Below, piece by piece: positions 55,617 through 64,000 of a stretch of DNA of 64,000 bases (its first letter is position 1; every line of letters starts with the position of its first letter). The notes under the pieces are model-generated. The model was not told the origin of the DNA, searched no databases, and saw only the letters and a program-made list of their open reading frames with translations. Position numbers and translations under genes: made by a program. This DNA is from JACVRW01 sp963808775 (GTDB taxonomy: Bacteria > Actinomycetota > Thermoleophilia > Solirubrobacterales > Thermoleophilaceae), in assembly GCA_963808775.1 (NCBI GenBank), contig CAWEGR010000007.1, positions 452,366 to 516,365 of the forward strand, written 5' to 3'.

Positions 55617-57389
55617 GCTTGCGCAGACGCACGCCGTCGGGCGTGACCTCCACGCACTCGTCCTCGCGGATGAACTCGAGCGCCTGGTCGAGCGAGAGCC
55701 GGTGGTGGGGCACGAGCTTCACGGTCTCGTCGGAGCCCGACGCGCGCATGTTGGTGAGCTTCTTCTCGCGCACGGCGTTCACGTCGAGGTCGTCGGAGCG
55801 AGCGTTCTCGCCCACGACCATCCCCTCGTAGACCTCCTCGCCAGGGCCCACGAAGAGCTGGCCGCGCTCCTGCAGCTTCAGCAGCGCAAAGGTGGCCGTC
55901 GGCCCGCGCCGATCCGCGACGAGCGAGCCGGTCGGGCGCGTGCGGATCTCGCCCTGCCAGGGCTCGTAGCCCTCGAAGACCGAGTGCATGATCCCGGCGC
56001 CGCGCGTCTCCGTGAGGAACTCGGTGCGGACCCCGATCAGCCCGCGCGTGGGGACGAGGAACTCGAGCCGCACCCAGCCGGTGCCGTGGTTGACCATGTT
56101 CTCCATCCGGCCCTTGCGCAGCGCGAGCATCTGCGTGACCACCCCGAGGAAGTCCTCGGGAGCATCGATCGAGAGGCGCTCCATCGGCTCGTGGAGCCGC
56201 GCCGTCGATCTCGCGCGTGACCACCTGCGGCTTGCCGACCGTGAGCTCGAAGCCCTCGCGCCGCATCGCCTCGACGAGCACCGCGAGCTGGAGCTCGCCG
56301 CGCCCCTGGACCTCCCACGTGTCGGGCCGCTCCGTCTCGAGCACGCGGATCGCCACGTTGCCCACGAGCTCCGCGTCGAGCCGCTCGAGCACCTGGCGGC
56401 CGGTGAGGCGCGTGCCGGACTTGCCGGCGAGCGGCGAGTTGTTCACTCCGATCGTGACCCCGAGCGCGGGCTCCTCGACCGCGATCACGGGCAGCGCGCG
56501 CGGGTCCGCGGCGTCGGCGATCGTCTCGCCGATCGTGATGTCGGGGAAGCCCGCCAGCGCGATGATCTCGCCCGCCGACGCCTCGTCGGCCGCCACCCGC
56601 TCGAGCCCCTCGGTCACGTACAGCTCGCTCACGCGCACGTTCTCGACGCTGCCGTCGCGGCGCATCCACGCCACGGTCTGCCCGCGCGCGATCGTGCCGT
56701 GGTGGACGCGGCAGAGGGCGAGGCGGCCGACGTACGGGTCGGCGTCGAGGTTCGTCACGCGCGCCTGAAGCGGGTGCTCCGAGGTCGTGCTCAGGCGCCG
56801 GGATGCGCTCCACCAGCAGATCGAGCAGGGGCCCGAGGTCGCTGCCCTCGACTCCCTGCTCGAGCGAGGCCCAGCCCGCCTTCGCGTTCGTGTACGCGAT
56901 CGGGAACTCGATCTGCTCCTCGTTCGCGTCGAGATCGATGAAGAGCGCGTAGATCTCGTCGACCACCTCGGCGATGCGCGCGTCCGGGCGGTCGACCTTG
57001 TTCACGCACAGGATCACCGGCAGGCCCGCCTCGAGCGCCTTGCGCAGCACGAAGCGCGTCTGGGGCAGCGGCCCCTCGGAGGCGTCGACGAGCAGCATCA
57101 CGCCGTCGACCATCGTGAGCCCGCGCTCGACCTCGCCGCCGAAGTCCGCGTGGCCCGGCGTGTCCACGAGGTTGAGCTTCACGCCGGCGTGGCGCACCGC
57201 CGCGTTCTTGGCGAGGATCGTGATGCCGCGCTCGCGCTCCTGGTCCATCGAGTCGAGCACGCGGTCCGTGAGCTCCTCGTGCGCGGCGAACACGCCCGAC
57301 TGGCGCAGCATCGCGTCCACGAGCGTCGTCTTGCCGTGGTCGACGTGCGCGATGATCGCGACGTTGCGGATGTCCTCGCGCGCGGCCAC
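55555..57389 (-). CDS. typA: TypA/BipA ribosome-associated GTPase, frame interrupted twice
   Basis: About 612 residues. G1 AIIAHVDHGKTTLVDAMLRQ, the RGITI switch in RERGITILAKNAAVRHAGVK, G3 LVDTPGHADFGGEVERGLTM and G4 LPVILCVNKVDRPDARIAEV mark a translational GTPase. After a slip near 56790 comes NLDADPYVGRLALCRVHHGT and VENVRVSELYVTEGLERVAA; after one near 56200, RLSIDAPEDFLGVVTQMLAL, TRGLIGVRTEFLTETRGAGI and SLDQALEFIREDECVEVTPD, the BipA-specific C-terminal domain. It binds the ribosome under stress or cold. The GTG at 57389 is five bases after the peptidase stop. Confidence 0.9.
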
Positions 57390-57394
57390 GGGCC

Positions 57395-58699
57395 TCAGCC
57401 GAGCAGCCTCAGCGCGACGGAGCGGTAGCACTCGACGGCGAGCGCGAGGTCGCGAACGTCGATGCGCTCGTCGTGCGAATGGACGAGCCGGTCCGTGAGC
57501 TCGGCCGACATGTGACGGTGGGGGAAGAAGCCGTAGGCCACGCAGTCGGGGAACGCGCTGCGGAACGCGACCGAGTCCGTGTAGCCGGTCGTCACGGCGG
57601 GGACGCAGCGGGCGCCCGGCTCGATCTCGCCGACCCAGTCGCGCAGCGCGTCCATGAGCGGCGACTCCGGCGGCGAGGAGTTGCCGATCACCGTCTCGCC
57701 GAACTCGAGCCTGTAGCCGTCATCGCCGAGCACCTCCCGGATCCGCCGCAGGGCGCCCGCCTCGTCCATGCCGGGCGGCGTGCGGCAGTCCACGTGCAGG
57801 CGCGCGCGGCCGGGGATCACGTTCATCGAGTCGCTGGCATCGACCATGGTGGGCGCGAGCGTCACGCGCAGCGATGCGTCCGCCGCGGCCGCGGCTGCCT
57901 CGTCGAGCGCGCGCAGGCGCTCGACCGCGCGCCCCGGGTCGCTCTCGTCCCAGAGCTCGAGACCCTCGAGAAACGCCCGCGCGCCCGGAGTCACGTCCCA
58001 GTCGGGGCGCCGCGAGCGCAGCTTCTCGAGCAGGGGCGGAAGCTTGAAGAGAGCGTTGTCGCCGGCGCCCGGGATCGACGCGTGGCCCGCCACGCCGTCG
58101 ACCGTGAGCGTGAAGCGGAACACGCCCTTCTCACCCACACACACGTCGTAGATCCGCTCGCCGCCGAGCGAGAACGAAGCGCCGCCGCCCTCGTTCAGCA
58201 GGTAGTCGCAGCGCACGAGGTCGGGCCGCTCCTCGGTGACCCAGGCCGCGCCCGCGCCATCGACCTCCTCGTCGATGACCGAGATGACGACGAGGTCGCC
58301 GCGCGCGGGCCGCCAGCCCTCGCGCGCGAGCGAGCAGGCGGCCACGACCTCGGCGGCGGTGTGCGACTTCATGTCGAGCGCGCCGCGGCCCCAGACGCAG
58401 CCCTCGTCGAGGGCGCCGGACCAGGGGTCGTGGCGCCAGCCCGCGGGCTCGGCGATCACCGTGTCCACGTGCGAGAGCAGCCCGAGCACCGGCCCGGGCG
58501 CATGCCCGCGCAGCCGCGCGACCAGGTTCGGGCGCTCCGGGTCGGGCCCCGTCAGCTCGACCTCGAAGCCGGCCGCGCGCAGCGGCGCCTCGATCAGCTC
58601 CTGCGCCGGCCGCTCGTTGCCGGGCGGGTTGACCGTGTTGATCCTCACGAGGCCCTGGAGCAGGGCCACGACCTCTTGCGCTTCCTGTGCGACCGCCAT
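57395..58699 (-). CDS. M20-family metallopeptidase (ArgE/DapE/CPG2-like)
   Basis: A 434-residue intact enzyme. Zinc ligands are clear: GLLSHVDTVIAEPAGWRHDP (His/Asp), WGRGALDMKSHTAAEVVAAC (bridging Asp), VVISVIDEEVDGAGAAWVTE (Glu-Glu), and VTTGYTDSVAFRSA with a late FFPHRH. The dimerisation domain includes FTLTVDGVAGHASIPGAGDN. M20 enzymes cleave amide bonds of acetylated amino acids or small peptides; the substrate is unknown. The ATG at 58699 is 29 bases from the divergent luciferase-like gene. Confidence 0.9.
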   Translation of the reverse strand: MAVAQEAQEVVALLQGLVRINTVNPPGNERPAQELIEAPLRAAGFEVELTGPDPERPNLVARLRGHAPGPVLGLLSHVDTVIAEPAGWRHDPWSGALDEGCVWGRGALDMKSHTAAEVVAACSLAREGWRPARGDLVVISVIDEEVDGAGAAWVTEERPDLVRCDYLLNEGGGASFSLGGERIYDVCVGEKGVFRFTLTVDGVAGHASIPGAGDNALFKLPPLLEKLRSRRPDWDVTPGARAFLEGLELWDESDPGRAVERLRALDEAAAAAADASLRVTLAPTMVDASDSMNVIPGRARLHVDCRTPPGMDEAGALRRIREVLGDDGYRLEFGETVIGNSSPPESPLMDALRDWVGEIEPGARCVPAVTTGYTDSVAFRSAFPDCVAYGFFPHRHMSAELTDRLVHSHDERIDVRDLALAVECYRSVALRLLG

Positions 58700-58728
58700 G
58701 CCGCGCGCTGACTCTAGTCTCGATGCCC

Positions 58729-59757
58729 ATGCGCCTGAGCGTGCTCGACCAGTCGCCGATCTCCGAGGGCTCGACCGGGCCGGACGCGCTGCGCAACTCG
58801 ATCGACCTCGCCGGCCACGCCGAGGCGCTCGGCTACGAGCGCTACTGGGTCGCCGAGCACCACGCCACGCCGTCGCTCGCGTGCGCCGCGCCGGAGATCC
58901 TGATCGGCGCGATCGCCGCCGCCACCTCACGCATCCGCGTGGGCAGCGGCGGGGTGATGCTGCCGCACTACTCGCCCCTCAAGGTGGCCGAGGTGTTCAG
59001 CCTGCTGAGCGGCCTCCACCCGGAGCGCATCGACCTCGGCATCGGCCGCGCGCCGGGCACGGACCCCATGACGATGCTCGCGCTCCAGCGCGACCGCCGC
59101 CAGCGGATGCCGGATGACTTCATCGAGCAGCTGATCGAGCTGCTCGCCCTGCTCGAGGGCAGGCTGCCCGAGAACCATCCCTACGTGCGCCTGTCGCAGA
59201 CGCTCCCGGGTCGCCCCGAGCGGCCCGAGCCGTGGCTGCTCGGCTCCTCGCCACAGAGCGCGCTCTGGGCGGCCGAGCTCGGACTGCCGTACTCGTTCGC
59301 CGACTTCATCAATCCGGACGACGGGCCGGCGATCGCGGCCGACTACCGCGGCCGCTTCGTCGACTCGGAGCGGCTCGGCGCGCCGCACGTGATGGCGTGC
59401 GTGGTCGCGATCTGCGCGGAGACGGACGAGGAGGCCGAGCGCCTGGCCTCCTCGGGTCGCATGATGTTCTCGCTGCTGCGGCAGGGCACGCTGATCCCGA
59501 TCCCGCCGGTCGAGAAGGCGCTCGCCTATCTCGCCACGCGCTCACCCGGCAGCGCGCGGCGCGGGGTCGTGGGCTCGCCGGAGCGGGTGCGGGCGGGGCT
59601 CGAGGAGGCCGCGGCGCGCTACGGCGCCGACGAGCTGATGGTCCTCACCATCACCCACGAGCACTCCGCCCGCCGCCGCTCCTACGAGCTGATCGCGGAG
59701 GCGTTCGGCCTCGGCGCGGCTAGCCCTCCCGCGCCGCAACGAGCTGCAGCCCGATGA
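58729..59757 (+). CDS. LLM-class flavin-dependent oxidoreductase (luciferase-like)
   Basis: A 342-residue TIM-barrel flavoprotein: MRLSVLDQSPISEGSTGPDA, YERYWVAEHHATPSLACAAP, IRVGSGGVMLPHYSPLKVAE, ERIDLGIGRAPGTDPMTMLA and WLLGSSPQSALWAAELGLPY. This is the bacterial luciferase-like family using FMN or F420. ATG 58729 matches the usual MxLSVLDQSPISEG start; ATG 58723 would add two residues. The 3' end overlaps the convergent small membrane protein by 38 bases. Confidence 0.92.
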   Translation: MRLSVLDQSPISEGSTGPDALRNSIDLAGHAEALGYERYWVAEHHATPSLACAAPEILIGAIAAATSRIRVGSGGVMLPHYSPLKVAEVFSLLSGLHPERIDLGIGRAPGTDPMTMLALQRDRRQRMPDDFIEQLIELLALLEGRLPENHPYVRLSQTLPGRPERPEPWLLGSSPQSALWAAELGLPYSFADFINPDDGPAIAADYRGRFVDSERLGAPHVMACVVAICAETDEEAERLASSGRMMFSLLRQGTLIPIPPVEKALAYLATRSPGSARRGVVGSPERVRAGLEEAAARYGADELMVLTITHEHSARRRSYELIAEAFGLGAASPPAPQRAAAR

Positions 59758-60130
59758 ACCCGCTCACGGCTGCCGCCTGAAGCAGCGTCCAGACCGTGCC
59801 GGCCGTGTCGGGCGAGGAGACGCCCGCCGCGGCGAACACGATCGAGCCGATCACCCAGACCCCGTTCAGCGCGGCGATGTCGAACATCGCGGGCCGCGAG
59901 ATCTGCGGGCGGTTCGAGACGAGCCAGAGCCCGGCGGCCCAGACGAGCAGGAACGCGCCGAGCCCGCGCAGCAGACCGGCCGAGACGCCGAACAGATCCC
60001 CGAGCGGGCCGGCGAGAGCGAGGTACGCCACGCCGTTCGCCGCGGAGACGGCGGAGTCGATCCTGAGGACGAGCCGGCGGAACGCCTGACGATCGACGAC
60101 GCCGGTGGTGGTTGCGCTTGTGGTTGTCAT
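59720..60130 (-). CDS. Small four-helix membrane protein
   Basis: A 136-residue protein. A polar Thr-rich start (MTTTSATTTGVVDRQAFRRL) precedes four helices: DSAVSAANGVAYLALAGPLG, RGLGAFLLVWAAGLWLVSNR, DIAALNGVWVIGSIVFAAAG and LQAAAVSGFIGLQLVAAREG. Function unknown. Upstream, at 60166-60180, is an inverted repeat also seen in the XRE regulator's promoter, suggesting control by that regulator. The ATG at 60130 is the natural start. Confidence 0.75.
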   Translation of the reverse strand: MTTTSATTTGVVDRQAFRRLVLRIDSAVSAANGVAYLALAGPLGDLFGVSAGLLRGLGAFLLVWAAGLWLVSNRPQISRPAMFDIAALNGVWVIGSIVFAAAGVSSPDTAGTVWTLLQAAAVSGFIGLQLVAAREG

Positions 60131-60332
60131 GCCCCCAGCATTCCCGCCGGAGGTCAGCGCGTCGATTACCCCGCGGGTAAAGCACCGAGGTCCCCCCGTT
60201 GCCACTCGGTGTTGCGTCGACAGATCGCCTCCGAGCGACTACCGTTGGGTCTGTAGTTGTCGCCCGTCTGGTTTTAAGGTTCCTCTTCCCCTCGCGCGGC
60301 CTCGGTTTCAGAGGACCCACCGGAAGGCCGAT
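60131..60332. promoter_or_regulatory. Divergent spacer with TTACCC-CGC-GGGTAA inverted repeat
   Basis: This 202-base gap separates the divergent small membrane protein and DUF2294 genes. At 60166-60180 it holds TTACCCCGCGGGTAA, with 6-base arms TTACCC/GGGTAA around CGC. A related 15-mer, TTACCTCCGGGGTCA, lies at 61736-61750 before the XRE regulator. GGAAGG at 60323-60328 is a clear ribosome site for DUF2294. Confidence 0.5.
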
Positions 60333-60719
60333 ATGGACCAGCAGACGATCGCTCAGGGCAACGGGCAGATCTCAGCAAGAACCAGCGTGACGCACGAACT
60401 CTGTAACGAGATGGTGCGGATCTACAAGGAGATCTTCGGCCGCGGCCCCACGCGGACGCGGGCCGATTGGGCGGGGGCCGACGCGCTGTTGTGCACGTTG
60501 GAGGACACGCTGACACCCGCCGAGCGCAAGCTGGTGGAGGTCGGGGAGCACCAGCGCCTGCGCGAGACGCGGATGTTCTTCCAGCATGCCTGCCAGGACA
60601 ACTTTCGCGAGTCCGTGGAGCGAATCACCGGCCGCAAGGTGAGGGCGTTCGTGTCGGGCATCGACCCGGAGAGCGACGTGTCGTCCGAGGTGTTCTACCT
60701 CGAGCGACAAGCCGACTAG
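60333..60719 (+). CDS. DUF2294 family protein
   Basis: A 128-residue protein: SARTSVTHELCNEMVRIYKE, FGRGPTRTRADWAGADALLC, TLEDTLTPAERKLVEVGEHQ, RLRETRMFFQHACQDNFRES and VERITGRKVRAFVSGIDPES. This is the DUF2294 domain, soluble and of unknown function, often stress-linked in actinobacteria and Bacilli. GGAAGG stands before the ATG at 60333 with good spacing. An antisense open frame of the XRE gene crosses most of it; this gene has the better support. Confidence 0.87.
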   Translation: MDQQTIAQGNGQISARTSVTHELCNEMVRIYKEIFGRGPTRTRADWAGADALLCTLEDTLTPAERKLVEVGEHQRLRETRMFFQHACQDNFRESVERITGRKVRAFVSGIDPESDVSSEVFYLERQAD

Positions 60720-61697
60720 GCAGCCCGCCGAGTTTCGCCTTCGCGGCCTCGGGCACCAGCCATTCGAGGACCGGGCCAGGGCATGGGTTTGCCTGGCCGC
60801 GGTATCCCAGGGGATCCGGGAACACGACCGCTCCGCTCTGGGGCAGGTCGTGGGCCCGCCTTCCGTGCTCATGGCGGGATCGGGTCCGAACAACTCCCGC
60901 ATGGGCAATGCGGCCACGTATTCGCGCACGGCGGCGTCGGTCGCGGCGTCGGCCGGGAAGAAGGTCTCGATCGTCAGCTCGCTGGCGGTGATCTCGACCG
61001 CCGTGCCGAACGTGGCGACCGTGGTGATGAACGCGAGCTCGCTCCCGTCCGGGGCCCGCACGCGGAGCGGCAGGGCGATGTCGCCGTGCAGCCCCGGCTC
61101 CGGCTCGGGGCCCGGGTAGCCGCGCAGCTCGCCGAGCAGAGTGGCGAGCGCGGGCGAGCCGGTCACGGCCACCTGGCGCTCGAGCCGCTCGAAGATGTGC
61201 GCGCGCCACTCGCCGAGGTTGACGATGCGCGGCGCCACGCCGTCCGGGTGGAGGCTCAGCCGCAGCACGTTGACCGGCGGCTCGAGCAGGTCCGGGGCGA
61301 CGCCCTCGGTGAGCATGAACACGGCGCGGTTGGCCGCGAGCATCTCCCAGGCGCCGTCGACCACGAGCGCGGGATACGGCTCGTGCGCGTCGAGCAGGCG
61401 CTGGATCGTGTCGCGGATCGGCGCCATCTCGGGCTCCTCGAGGCCGTGTTCCTCGTAGACGGGAGCGTGACCGGCGGCGAGCAGGAGCTGGTTGCGCTCG
61501 CGCAGCGGGACGTCGAGCTGGTCGGCGAGGTTCAGCACCATCGACGAGCTCGGCCGCGCGCGCCCGGTCTCGACGAAGCTGAGGTGGCGCGCCGAGACGC
61601 CCGCCTCGAGAGCGAGGTCGAGCTGGCTGAGCCTGCGCCGCTCGCGCCAGCCGCGCAGCAGCGGGCCGACTCCCGCGGTCTTCGTCCCGGTCGCCAT
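60372..61697 (-). CDS. XRE-family regulator with MmyB-like ligand domain (C-terminal end doubtful)
   Basis: Residues 12-65 are an XRE helix-turn-helix: LLRGWRERRRLSQLDLALEA, GVSARHLSFVETGRARPSSS. The MmyB-like domain follows with LLAAGHAPVYEEHGLEEPEM, IQRLLDAHEPYPALVVDGAW, VNVLRLSLHPDGVAPRIVNL, GEWRAHIFERLERQVAVTGS and TFGTAVEITASELTIETFFP. Likeness ends near residue 278 (about 60865). The frame then runs 160 more codons, antisense to DUF2294, with no family features, so the true stop is probably near 60720-60860 and lost to an indel. The ATG at 61697 is chosen over 61736. Confidence 0.8.
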   Translation of the reverse strand: MATGTKTAGVGPLLRGWRERRRLSQLDLALEAGVSARHLSFVETGRARPSSSMVLNLADQLDVPLRERNQLLLAAGHAPVYEEHGLEEPEMAPIRDTIQRLLDAHEPYPALVVDGAWEMLAANRAVFMLTEGVAPDLLEPPVNVLRLSLHPDGVAPRIVNLGEWRAHIFERLERQVAVTGSPALATLLGELRGYPGPEPEPGLHGDIALPLRVRAPDGSELAFITTVATFGTAVEITASELTIETFFPADAATDAAVREYVAALPMRELFGPDPAMSTEGGPTTCPRAERSCSRIPWDTAARQTHALARSSNGWCPRPRRRNSAGCLVGLSLEVEHLGRHVALRVDARHERPHLAAGDSLHGLAKVVLAGMLEEHPRLAQALVLPDLHQLALGGCQRVLQRAQQRVGPRPIGPRPRGAAAEDLLVDPHHLVTEFVRHAGSC

Positions 61698-61793
61698 CCG
61701 GCGGTCAACGTAGCGCGCAGGGGGAAGCGCCGCCATTACCTCCGGGGTCAGGGGCGCGCCTCACAGATGGAGCCCGCCGGTCGTTGTCGAGGC
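61698..61793. promoter_or_regulatory. XRE/EamA divergent control region with operator-like repeat
   Basis: The 96-base gap between the divergent XRE regulator and EamA genes carries TTACCTCCGGGGTCA at 61736-61750, an imperfect inverted repeat. It matches the repeat at 60166-60180 in 11 of 15 positions. It is a candidate binding site for the XRE regulator, which would then control itself, the EamA gene and the small membrane protein. Confidence 0.45.
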
Positions 61794-62738
61794 GTGCCTA
61801 GTCTCGACGTCTTGACCCGCCCCGCCACCGCCGCGCCTCCCGCCGCCACGCCCGCGCAGGGCACCGGCGCCTTCGCGCCGCTCGACTGGGCGCTCGTCAC
61901 CGGGGTCGCGCTCGCGTGGGGCGCATCGTTCCTGTTCATCGAGATCGGCCTCGACAGCTTCGAGCCCGGCCTCGTCGCCTTCCTGCGCGTGTTCTTCGGC
62001 GCGGTCACGCTCGCGCTGATTCCGGGCGCCCGCCGGGCCGTGCAGCGCTCCGACCTTCCGCAGATCGCCCTGCTCGGGATGATCTGGATGGCGATCCCGC
62101 TGTTTCTCTTCCCGATCGCGCAGCAGTGGATCGACTCGTCGCTCGCCGGGATGATCAACGGGGCGGCGCCGCTCTTCACGGCGGTCGTGGCGGCCATCGT
62201 GGTGCGCCACCTGCCGGGTCGCGTGCAGGCGGTCGGGCTCGCCGTCGGGTTCCTCGGGGTGGTGGCGATCGCGTGGCCCGACCTGGGCGAGGGCGAGTCC
62301 ACCACCGCGGGCATCCTGCTCGTGCTGCTCGCGGCCATGCTGTACGGCTGCGCCTTCAACCTCACGGGGCCGCTGCAGCGCCGCAACGGCGCGTTGCCGG
62401 TGATCTGGCGCGCGCAGCTGTTCGCGCTGATCCCGCTCACGCCGATCGGGGCGGTGGGCGCCGCGGGCTCCGGCTTCGCCTGGGACAGCCTCGCCGCGAT
62501 GGTCGTGCTCGGCGTGGTCGGCACGGGCTTCGCCTTCGTCTGGTTCGCCACGCTCGCCGGCCGCGTCGGGCCCACGCGCGGGTCGCTCACGATCTACTTC
62601 ATCCCCGTGGTGGCGATCGCGCTCGGCGCGCTCCTGCTCGACGAGGAGGTCCACGTGGCGGCGCTCGCCGGCACGGCGCTCGTGCTCGTCGGCGCGTATC
62701 TCACGAGCCGCCGGGAGGCGCCGAAACTTCGCAACTAG
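61794..62738 (+). CDS. EamA-family (DMT) transporter
   Basis: A 314-residue ten-helix protein. After a polar N-terminus come LVTGVALAWGASFLFIEIGL, LVAFLRVFFGAVTLALIPGA, the first-repeat WMAIPLFLFPIAQQWIDSSL and INGAAPLFTAVVAAIVVRHL, then GILLVLLAAMLYGCAFNLTG and TRGSLTIYFIPVVAIALGAL with a final LAGTALVLVGAYLTSRR. The GTG at 61794 is the best start; GAGG lies just before it. It is divergent from the XRE regulator and likely under its control. Substrate unknown. Confidence 0.88.
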   Translation: MPSLDVLTRPATAAPPAATPAQGTGAFAPLDWALVTGVALAWGASFLFIEIGLDSFEPGLVAFLRVFFGAVTLALIPGARRAVQRSDLPQIALLGMIWMAIPLFLFPIAQQWIDSSLAGMINGAAPLFTAVVAAIVVRHLPGRVQAVGLAVGFLGVVAIAWPDLGEGESTTAGILLVLLAAMLYGCAFNLTGPLQRRNGALPVIWRAQLFALIPLTPIGAVGAAGSGFAWDSLAAMVVLGVVGTGFAFVWFATLAGRVGPTRGSLTIYFIPVVAIALGALLLDEEVHVAALAGTALVLVGAYLTSRREAPKLRN

Positions 62739-62756
62739 CGGCGGGTTCGTGTGGGC

Positions 62757-63822
62757 ATGAGGCTCGCAGCCGTGCTCCTGGTCCTCGCGGCAGTCGTGGC
62801 TCCGGCCGCGGAGGCTCGCGTCATCCGCACCGTCGCACCCGCGGACGAGCTGGTGCAGGGTCCGGTGCTCGCCGGCGCCCGCGTGGCGTGGGAGGAGCGG
62901 CGCTGCGGATCACCCGAGGGCTGCGACTTCTCGAACTCGCGCGTGCGCTTTCGCGCCGCCGGTCCGGGCGGGGTGAGGACGCTCCATACCGGCAGGACGA
63001 AGTCGCTGCCCGGCGGCTCGAACTCGTTCCAGTCGAGCCTCTCGTTCGACCTCTCGACGCGGGCGTTCGCGCTCGAGCGCTCGGTCCTCAAGACGCTGAG
63101 TGAGCAGGAGTCGAGCGAGCAGCGGCTGTCCGTTGGCGGTCCCGGCGGCGGCGACCTCGAGCGCGTGCTCAACTGCGGCCGCGAGTTCGGCTCGTCGAGC
63201 TTCTACGACCTCGACCGCGAGTGGCTCGCCTACGACCCGAACCCGTGCGACGACCTCGCCCGGGTCGCGGTTCGCAACGTCACGACGGGAGACACGCGCA
63301 CGATCGACCTCGGCGCCGGGACCCTCTCCGCCATCGCGGTCGCCGGCAACCTCGTGGCGCACGCGCGCGGAACCACCGTCGCCATCCATGACCACACGAC
63401 GGGCGCCCAGGTCTTCACGCGCCGCGCTCCCCGCCGGGACGCTGCACGCGATCGACCTGGCGAGCGACGGCAGCCTCGCCGTGAGCGTCGGATCGGAGCT
63501 GTTCGGGGGCCGCACGTGCTGGCGCAGCGAGCTGTGGCTGCGCACGCCCGGAGGCGCGGCGCTCGAGAAGCAGGCGGCCAAGCCGTGCTGGGACGCGCGC
63601 TTCACCTCGAACGGCATCGCGTACCTGACCGGCAAGCGCAAGCCGCTGACGCTCGAGCACACGGACTCGGACGGCGACGTCAGAACGATCGTCCGCTTCG
63701 GCCGCCGCCTCGCCTGGGAGCACTTCGACGCCCAGGGCTCGCGCGCCGCCTACGGCGTGACGTGCCGAGGCCGTACGCTCCTGCGCGTGGTGACGCTCGA
63801 CCGGACGCACTCCGCCTGCTGA
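62757..63822 (+). CDS. Secreted protein, beta-propeller-like, frame interrupted
   Basis: About 354 residues. It begins with a signal peptide MRLAAVLLVLAAVVAPAAEA. The mature part reads ELVQGPVLAGARVAWEERRC, ERVLNCGREFGSSSFYDLDR and RVAVRNVTTGDTRTIDLGAG. After a slip near 63423 it goes on LPAGTLHAIDLASDGSLAVS, ALEKQAAKPCWDARFTSNGI and RTLLRVVTLDRTHSAC. The repeated short beta patterns, with several cysteines, resemble secreted propeller-type proteins. Exact role unknown. The uncorrected first frame stays open to the window end, which hides this gene from simple ORF finding. Confidence 0.7.
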
Positions 63823-63827
63823 GCCCG

Positions 63828-64000
63828 ATGGCGCTCGAGATGCGCACGACCTGCGAGCGCTGCGGCAGCGCGCTCGTCCCGGACGGGCCCGCCGCGATCT
63901 GCAGCTTCGAGTGCACCTTCTGCGAGGACTGCGCGAAGGCCATGGAGAACGTCTGCCCGAACTGCTCGGGCGAGCTCGTGCCGCGGCCGCGCCGCGCCGG
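63828..64000 (+). CDS. DUF1272 protein (cut by window edge)
   Basis: From the ATG at 63828: MALEMRTTCERCGSALVPDG, AAICSFECTFCEDCAKAMEN and VCPNCSGELVPRPRRA, then the window ends. The cysteine pattern (CERC, CSFECTFCEDC, CPNC) is that of DUF1272, a small zinc-binding protein of about 60-90 residues. It starts five bases after the secreted protein stop, so it may share its transcript. Only the last residues are likely missing. Confidence 0.85.
   Translation, partial: MALEMRTTCERCGSALVPDGPAAICSFECTFCEDCAKAMENVCPNCSGELVPRPRRA

Noticed and set aside
1..64000. tRNA, rRNA, riboswitch, prophage, IS element, toxin-antitoxin or defence genes
   Set aside because: I looked for cloverleaf-like segments, transposase or integrase motifs and known defence domains and found none I can support by eye.

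Overview
The window is very GC-rich DNA with many GTG/TTG starts, dense codirectional gene runs and 1-4 nt stop/start overlaps. This fits a high-GC actinobacterium; I lean to Thermoleophilia (Solirubrobacterales/Gaiellales-like) from general protein style, which is inference only. About four fifths of it (roughly 0.55-50.8 kb) is one very large surface-glycan locus; the rest is ordinary chromosomal genes.

Layout. 0-0.34 kb: N-terminal part of a sigma factor, cut by the window edge. 0.55-3.3 kb (+): initiating sugar-phosphate transferase and two methyltransferases. 3.3-6.1 kb (-): O-antigen ligase/polymerase with TPRs and a secreted anchored protein. 6.1-12.2 kb: six glycosyltransferases (GTs). 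12.2-16.1 kb (-): two SDR epimerase/reductases, a nucleotide-sugar dehydrogenase and a WecG/TagA transferase. 16.15-17.7 kb (+): flippase. 17.7-21.6 kb (-): RmlC, an LhgO-like FAD oxidoreductase, GDP-mannose 4,6-dehydratase, a DUF2304 protein and a DPM1-like GT2. 21.6-36.4 kb: more GTs, two SDR epimerases, an asparagine-synthetase-like amidotransferase, methyltransferases, a second flippase, a DegT/DnrJ aminotransferase and a Gfo/Idh/MocA dehydrogenase. 36.4-38.6 kb: DUF2142 membrane protein and an anchored partner. 38.5-44.3 kb: two-domain GT2-GT4, a methyltransferase, GT4 and GT2. 44.3-46.4 kb (-): Wzm/Wzt-type ABC exporter. 46.4-50.8 kb (+): GT4, GT2 with a large extra domain, and a pyruvyl transferase.

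How they fit together: nucleotide sugars are made by Gmd/RMD-like, RmlC, dehydrogenase, SDR, DegT and Gfo/Idh enzymes. The lipid carrier is primed by the WbaP-like enzyme, chains are extended by many GTs and decorated by methyl- and pyruvyl-transferases. Export and assembly could use both flippase/polymerase and ABC routes, so more than one polymer is likely.

50.8-64 kb holds an ECF sigma factor with a membrane partner, DUF6328 and ferritin-like (DUF892) stress-type genes, an EamA/LysR pair, TypA/BipA, an M20 peptidase, a luciferase-like oxidoreductase, a small membrane protein, DUF2294, an XRE/MmyB regulator with a possible operator pair, a second EamA protein, a secreted protein and the start of a DUF1272 gene.

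Quality note: many genes, most densely at 19.4-42 kb, are split across frames by single-base shifts, often in G or C runs, while family motifs and start/stop couplings stay intact. I read these mainly as sequence errors and report each as one gene. No spacer exceeds 300 bases without a gene. I saw no tRNA, rRNA, IS element, CRISPR array or convincing intrinsic terminator.
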